Source: Hemibagrus wyckioides (lineage: Eukaryota > Chordata > Actinopteri > Siluriformes > Bagridae). From it: a stretch of DNA of 64,000 nucleotides. Of the stretch, positions 58,901-64,000 are shown piece after piece (position 1 is the first letter of the stretch; the number at the start of each line of letters is the position of its first letter). The DNA lies in contig NC_080720.1 in the NCBI RefSeq assembly GCF_019097595.1, forward strand, positions 16,007,852-16,071,851. Reading direction: 5' to 3'. The position numbers were made by a program, and so were the translations under genes. The notes under the pieces were generated by a model. It searched no databases and was not told the DNA's origin. It saw only the letters and a program-made list of their open reading frames with translations.

Positions 58901-59507
58901 GACACACCCCTTGTCTGGCCCTATGGGCTTCACTTCTATGACCCAAGTTACTATTTAGAGGTGTCCAGGTCACCCTCGCATAGATTTTTCTTACAGTCAC
59001 GCTTGGCCTTACTGGGTTTTTTCTGGATCGTTCTTCAAATATATTTATTTTATCAATCAAAAGTGCTGTTCCCAAACCTCTCTCCCACAGTACTACCCTG
59101 GGTTCAATTGTAATAATAACCTTTAGCCCCGAACAATAATTGCTCTGTATTGGTCTAGCTCCAAACACTTCTACCACGGGCTCTTCTTCCTCCCTGTATG
59201 GATCATCAATGAAATCATACACTGAAATCACTACCTCGGCCTCTCGGGGTTCAGGAGCTGCCAGTAACGCACGCAATATTGGGCCCAAAACACGAGGTCT
59301 CCAGAGTTTCTTAAGCTGTTCTACCCAATTTATTTCAGGAAACTGGTGACGCAATGCGGTTAACCTATCAAACGCCGTCAATGCCCACAGTTTATCACAA
59401 ATCTGCTGTTCTGTCTGTCTCCTTTCAACCCCGTCTCTGTCTTTATAAGTTCTTTCGTCCCAAAAATGTGTTCTCAGTCCCTTTGTTTCTATTGCCAAAT
59501 CTGCCAT
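58893..59507 (-). CDS. Proviral leader ORF before gag (204 aa)
   Basis: It starts ATGGCAGAT at 59507 and its TAG overlaps the gag ATG by 8 nt (CATGAGTAG). It has no recognisable domain. The product is mixed alpha/beta in character, with an acidic DDPYREEEEP patch near the middle, Trp-rich segments and a basic C-terminus. It is soluble by appearance, with no signal peptide. An extra ORF between the 5' LTR and gag is known in walleye dermal sarcoma virus (orfC), a parallel of position only. As the first long frame on the genomic RNA it would be translated before gag, so gag may need leaky scanning, reinitiation or splicing. Confidence 0.75.
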   Translation of the reverse strand: MADLAIETKGLRTHFWDERTYKDRDGVERRQTEQQICDKLWALTAFDRLTALRHQFPEINWVEQLKKLWRPRVLGPILRALLAAPEPREAEVVISVYDFIDDPYREEEEPVVEVFGARPIQSNYCSGLKVIITIEPRVVLWERGLGTALLIDKINIFEERSRKNPVRPSVTVRKIYARVTWTPLNSNLGHRSEAHRARQGVCHE

Positions 59508-59639
59508 ACACCGCGCTCACTGCTATTCCCTCAACTCAACTCTCCTTCTGTGTGAAGGGCTTTCCCGTGTCTATGTGTGTGTGTGTGTGTGTACGTGTCT
59601 ATATTTGTGCTGCTTCTGTGAGTGTGTGTCTGCTGGGTT

Positions 59640-59646
59640 ACTTACC
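59640..59646 (-). other. Second splice donor in proviral leader
   Basis: The minus strand reads GGGGTAAGTAAC, a near-consensus 5' splice site 138 nt before the 204-codon ORF. Confidence 0.5.
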
Positions 59647-60311
59647 CCTCCTTTTTTCCTTTTTACAGCTTCTGCTTACAACAGTATTTATACTAGCAGA
59701 TCTATATAACAGTACCGTTAGCCACCTATCCCTCCATGCCACTACTCCAACTCACGCTTCTATTTTTCCTAACACAATTCCTAAACACACACACCTGCTG
59801 CCAGTAACAATCCTTCCTTTCTTAGCAACACATTCTCAACAACGGCACATCACCTCATTTCACACTAACATATCACATTAATACTTTAACACATTTTCCT
59901 CGGGTCCAACCCTGCGTTCCTGAAAACTAACTATACTGTTCTCCGCAGTGGCTCACCGACATCCCTACCATGCAGGCCTGTTTTCCATATACAACAGCGG
60001 TATCTAGGGACAAATATTCCACCTGCGCAGGAATTTTTTCATACTCCACCTGCCTCAACCGGCAGGAATTTTTCCTTCACTTGTGCCACCTGCTTTAGCC
60101 CACAGGAATTTTCTTGCACACACTTATTCACTTATAAAACCTTAACACTTCATAAGCCCCAAAAAACAAAACACCTCTCTCGCTCGTTCTCATCTGTCGT
60201 CACCACCCTCTAATTCTTGGCGTGAGGCCAACTGCCTTCACCCTTCCCAGGGCCACTCTACTCAGGCTACAGATATAGATTTAACACAGACTTTGAATAT
60301 AACAGGTGTCT

Positions 60312-60319
60312 GCTTACCT
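60312..60319 (-). other. Main splice donor candidate of the provirus
   Basis: The minus strand reads AAAGGTAAGCAGAC about 90 nt after the primer site, the usual place for the major retroviral donor. Confidence 0.55.
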
Positions 60320-60407
60320 TTCTGTTTTGATGCCGGCAATCTGCAGCCCGTAGTAGTTGCGGTCCTAGCTCAGGTTTTCGGACTCACGTCAGCCTTCCCA
60401 CGCAATC

Positions 60408-60425
60408 TCCCGGGTTTCGGCACCA
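60408..60425 (-). other. Primer binding site for tRNA-Phe
   Basis: The minus strand reads TGGTGCCGAAACCCGGGA. The plus strand, TCCCGGGTTTCGGCACCA, is the 3' end of vertebrate tRNA-Phe(GAA) with CCA, 18 of 18 as I recall it. Seven bases (TATTTAT on the minus strand) separate it from the LTR end, slightly more than usual. Confidence 0.85.
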
Positions 60426-60432
60426 ATAAATA

Positions 60433-62239
60433 TGTCGGAACTCAGAGCCCCCTCCGAGTGGACATATCACAGGGTGGAATTTTGTTTGTATCTATTACTC
60501 TTAGCTTTCCCAATAACCTCCACAATCTATAAAACTTAGCCGAAATAAAAGAGATCTCGGTCAACAGATGAGAAGAAGCAGGTTTTCTTTATTCAGTCAT
60601 GCAGTCAACAACATGCATATCTGAAGAGAGCAGCTGGTCTCCCAAAAACCCCGACAAAGTCCCCTCTACTTATACCCCAGGCGCCCCGGGGTGCCTCCTT
60701 TTTTCTCTAATTTAAATATTTCCAGCAATTTCCCATTATATTCAGTGTATGGCTACTTTAGTCCCTCCTTCCTTAGTTTACATACGTTTTCCCAGTTCCC
60801 ATTATTTTCGCATTTGTCCCGAGCCCGCCCCTAAATTGATACCATCCTCCCCTTGATGACGTCAATTTTCCTCCTCACCAGTTCCCCTTATTTTTAGGCT
60901 AAGTCAACCATTTTTATAAAAAATTGGCGCTTACTTATAGGCGCCACTTCCTTATTGACTTCATTTGACCATCACCTCTTAAAGGTGCTTCCTCGGTTCA
61001 TCCTGACCTCGCGCGTTGCCCCCCACAACAATGTGTAAGTACCTTGCTCTCTTCCTCTATGTCATGATGACTTTTTTTTCTCTCTACCTACTTGATCTAA
61101 GTTTTGTTTTACTAATTTTAACCTAGGCTGTGCCATTAAGCTGCCTCATATCCTTTTTTCCTCTTTTCATCACTGTTGGTTGCTAGTATTCCAATGCTAT
61201 TGTCTCCTCTACCTGCCTATCACTGTCATGTCACAGTGACCTGGCCTACTTCCCACACTTTGTTCCTCCTGCCTTAGTACCCGCTCTCTTTTGCTGACTA
61301 CATAGTCACACAATATGCACTTCACTCATCTTCACTCATTTCCCATTATTTTTTCTAGCTCAGTCAGCCCGCCGCGCTATCTTCCGGAGAAGTCCCAGGG
61401 GTGCTCTGCGACGCTATCGCCAGTATCAGCTATCCATTTTCCAGTTTGGCCATTGAACTTACTGGTTTCCTGGAGCACCTATCTGAATCCTCTATTCCTG
61501 AGTCTCCTTACCTCGCTCACCATATCGTGAGAGATACCGTCTGTCTTGATCAGAGCACCCAATTTCAACCCACAACCTGTGATCAGTCTACTCAGACCTT
61601 CTACTGGCATTGGACACGCACCACCTCTCAAGGCGTCCAGACTGAGGATTTCCCTGTTGATATTTCCTCTAGTGATTGTTCCTCTGACTCCTCTTCATTT
61701 GCTAATTCCCCTGACATTCCCCAACTTTCTCCTGAATTTGTGCCTATGCCTTACAGTGTTCATGATCTTCCTCAGTCTTCTCCTGACTATTCGCCCCCCA
61801 ACTTCTCCCACTGATTATTCTCCAACTTCTCCTCAGGATCCCGAGATTCCGTCTTCTACAACTGACCCTCCGGTCCCACTGATCCCATTGGATAGGCTGG
61901 CTGACTGAGTTGTAACTCCTATTGTTTCAATAAATCTCTCCTCTTTTCTGTTCCTTCAGTCCCAGTGTGGTTATTACGCTAGCATGCTGCCATTAATAAT
62001 TCTGCATATTTATTATGAAGACTATGAGGCTATATCTGATTATTATAGCTATTATTAATCAGAGTTAACTACTTACTACGTAATAAATGGCTAAATTATT
62101 CTTGATAGATACACACTACTCTTTAAGCAGAATATTGCCAAGTCAGAGCTTAGAGCATTGAGTACATTAGCACTTAAGCTACATTTAATGCTAGGTATAT
62201 AATTCAAAGCTGGGTATATTATGTTTTTTTTCTCCGACA
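60433..62239 (-). repeat. 5' LTR (1807 bp)
   Basis: It has the same structure as the 3' LTR, with viral TATA at 60669-60674 and AATAAA at 60588-60593. Compared with the 3' LTR it has seven substitutions, a TG to ATTTTCCAG change (+7) near 61437 and one extra C near 61800. All of these lie within 61318-61800, and the rest appears identical. Confidence 0.96.
61031..61908 (+). pseudogene. Disrupted copy of the antisense U3 ORF (5' LTR)
   Basis: Same TATA, ATG T, GTAAGT donor and TTTTTTCTAG acceptor (exon 2 starts 61359). The 7-nt length change near 61437 shifts the frame, and translation from the ATG stops after 33 codons (TGA at 61454-61456). The later extra C near 61800 also truncates the frame that covers the Ser/Pro-rich part. 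It is therefore not equivalent to the 3' LTR copy. Confidence 0.55.
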
Positions 62240-62243
62240 CTCA
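62240..62243. repeat. Right 4-bp target site duplication CTCA
   Basis: CTCA directly follows the LTR end TCCGACA and matches 45690-45693. Confidence 0.85.
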
Positions 62244-62795
62244 GCATTTAAAGATGGGATTTTTAAATATTTAACTCAGTCAGGAAAACTCTGGGCATTT
62301 TCTACTATGTATAGTTCTAAATACTTAAGTATGTTTTGAAGATGAAATATCTTTCTCTTTTGCATGTGTCTAATCATGAATTAAAGAGCTAGCAATTTAA
62401 AATCTTAAACAGTGAAAAGGGACAAAATTGCATTCAAGGATTTATTACGATTCCATTGAAATGTGGTTTACCTAAGGGGAAGAAAACAACTCATTTCGTA
62501 TGTAATCTTTAAAATTAGCCTGTAGTGTTATCACTTTGATAATCAGCATCATCCACAACACTCTCTGGCTTATCATCTCCCTCATGGCGTTTAAACATAA
62601 GCCTGTTCACACCAATCAGTGTCTGTACCTCCATTTGTACTGAAATAATCAATGTGTCATATACTGTTTATTCGGCCTTTGAGTCAGTTCTGGAGAACAC
62701 CAGACCTAGACATAAATTAGAAATATACTCTTCAGTACTGTCATTGATCATTTTTCCTTTATCCGTTTTGTGTGTGTGGATTTGTTTGTGTACAG
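62244..62795 (+). other. plxna1: Plexin intron, part right of the provirus
   Basis: About 550 nt of AT-rich intron ending GTGTACAG before the next exon. Without the provirus the whole intron would be about 2.5 kb. Confidence 0.85.
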
Positions 62796-62942
62796 GAGTG
62801 TGCAGGCGAACCTCTCTTCATGCTCTACTGTGCAATGAAGCAGCAGATGGAGAAAGGGCCGATAGACGCCATCACAGGAGAGGCGCGTTACTCTCTCAGT
62901 GAAGACAAACTGATCAGACAGCAGATCGACTATAAGACCCTG
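62796..62942 (+). CDS. plxna1: Plexin-A exon O (GAP to RBD junction)
   Basis: It starts after GTACAG and ends before GTCAGT, both phase 0 (49 codons). It encodes [20 protein letters not shown] and [20 protein letters not shown], then RQQIDYKTL. It leads from the first half of the GAP fold into the Rho-GTPase-binding insert. It is the first host exon after the provirus and shows no damage. Confidence 0.97.
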
Positions 62943-63349
62943 GTCAGTAGCTTTACAGTAAGAGTGTGGAACAGCAGTCGCTCTTCACACACAGCTAGAG
63001 ATGCATGTTAAAGCTGCTTTCGCGTCAATACCACACCACTCTGCCCTTTGATTTCAGATTATGCCTTTGCTATGGTGCTGCCGCTACTGCACTAGCACTG
63101 AAAAAGCCTCACTATTCATCAGATACTCAGTCCTAAAAAGCAGCTCAACAGCATCTACTTTCTCATGTGCTGTTTTTCATAATGTTAGTTTTAAAGTAAT
63201 TTTGGAAATGTGCTGCTTACCTGAAAATGAAAATGGATTTTTTTTTTTTAAACTGTTGGTAACTGGTCTGGTCTTACGTAGTCAGTGTGTGCAGTGTGTG
63301 TATCATGATCATTAGCGGATGGAGTTTCATTGTTCTGCTCTGCGCACAG
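62943..63349 (+). other. plxna1: Short plexin intron
   Basis: 407 nt with a T run near 63239-63250. Nothing else is seen. Confidence 0.9.
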
Positions 63350-63509
63350 ACACTGCACTGCGTCAACCCAGAGAACGAGAACGCATCAGAGGTCACGGTC
63401 AAATGCCTGAACTGTGACACCATCACTCAGGTGAAGGAGAAGCTGCTGGATGCAGTGTATAAGGGCAGCCCCTACTCTCAGAGACCCAAGGCAGGAGACA
63501 TGGATCTGG
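63350..63509 (+). CDS. plxna1: Plexin-A exon P (Rho-GTPase-binding domain)
   Basis: It starts after GCGCACAG in phase 0 and ends with G before GTGAGA (phase 1). It encodes [40 protein letters not shown] and [13 protein letters not shown], the ubiquitin-like RBD that binds Rac1 or Rnd proteins. NPENENA and [12 protein letters not shown] point to plexin-A1. Confidence 0.96.

Positions 63510-64000
<491 letters not shown>

Larger units (their letters stand above)
59508..60407 (-). other. Proviral 5' leader
   Basis: About 900 nt between primer site and first ORF. It has two good minus-strand donors (AAAGGTAAGC with G at 60317; GGGGTAAGTAAC with G at 59645) and a (GT)n patch near 59573-59592. The packaging signal is presumably here, but no specific motif is claimed. 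Confidence 0.7.
45694..62239 (-). mobile_element. Full-length endogenous retrovirus, antisense to plxna1
   Basis: A 16,546-bp provirus lies in the intron between the plexin exons ending 43739 and starting 62796. It reads right to left: 5' LTR (60433-62239), tRNA-Phe primer site, leader with splice donors, 204-codon ORF, gag, UGA, pro-pol, a 118-codon overlapping ORF, env, a 251-codon accessory ORF, purine tract and 3' LTR (45694-47492). A CTCA duplication flanks it. Gag, pol and env are open, and the LTRs differ at only nine places. Gag and pol sharing one frame across a stop, extra ORFs before gag and after env, and fish host recall epsilonretroviruses such as walleye dermal sarcoma virus. 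The Env CXXC and CX6CC motifs are gamma-like. Large size is due to the long LTRs, large gag and extra ORFs. Confidence 0.97.

Noticed and set aside
57297..58958. Plus-strand frames opposite gag
   Set aside because: Mirror frames of the Glu/Lys-rich gag coding strand; no start context or signals of their own.
59354..59881. 175-codon plus-strand frame over the proviral leader
   Set aside because: It overlaps the 204-codon leader ORF on the other strand and a GT repeat. There is no promoter or splice signal like those of the U3 unit.

Overview
This is vertebrate nuclear DNA, almost certainly from a teleost fish. The evidence is short phase-matched exons with GT-AG introns, many (CA)n, (CT)n and (TA)n microsatellites, relics of fish-type Tc1/mariner elements, and tRNA-derived SINE tails. 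A repeat at 32048-32540 resembles one I remember from otophysan or catfish genomes; that placement is recall-based and soft.

Host gene: seventeen consecutive plus-strand exons (11403-63734, 2658 coding nt, 886 codons) encode the C-terminal ectodomain, the transmembrane helix and the first half of the cytoplasmic region of a class A plexin, the semaphorin co-receptor that acts with neuropilins. Wording of the PSI, IPT, GAP and Rho-binding segments is closest to plexin-A1 (plxna1; the fish a or b copy cannot be told). The window opens inside a large upstream intron (1-11402) and closes inside an intron before the rest of the GAP domain. All seventeen exons join in frame with no stop.

Introns: these hold microsatellites, a 660-bp polypyrimidine tract (21712-22372), a MITE-like element (10251-10776), two decayed Tc1-like elements (15548-16365 and 42180-42800), SINE fragments and a few AT-rich, homeodomain-site-rich blocks that could be enhancers.

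Provirus: a complete 16.5-kb endogenous retrovirus (45694-62239) lies antisense in the intron between the exons ending at 43739 and starting at 62796. It has 1.8-kb LTRs with TGTCGGA...TCCGACA ends, a 4-bp CTCA target duplication, a tRNA-Phe primer site and a purine tract. In viral order (right to left) it carries a 204-aa leader ORF, gag, an in-frame UGA, pro-pol, an overlapping 118-aa ORF, env, and a 251-aa accessory ORF behind a strong splice acceptor. Gag, pol and env are all open. In-frame stop suppression plus ORFs before gag and after env recall epsilonretroviruses, while the Env type (CXXC, CX6CC) is gamma-like. Pol has about 215 extra residues between protease and reverse transcriptase, carrying two H-x-[S/T] motifs as in 2H phosphoesterases.

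Most unusual element: the U3 part of the LTR contains, on the strand opposite to the virus, a compact transcription unit with TATA box, ATG, a 324-nt GT-AG intron, a 181-codon spliced frame (arginine-rich N-terminus, Ser/Pro/acidic tail) and AATAAA. It is open in the 3' LTR and frameshifted in the 5' LTR. All nine differences that I found between the two LTRs fall within about 480 bp of this unit; the other 1.3 kb looks identical.
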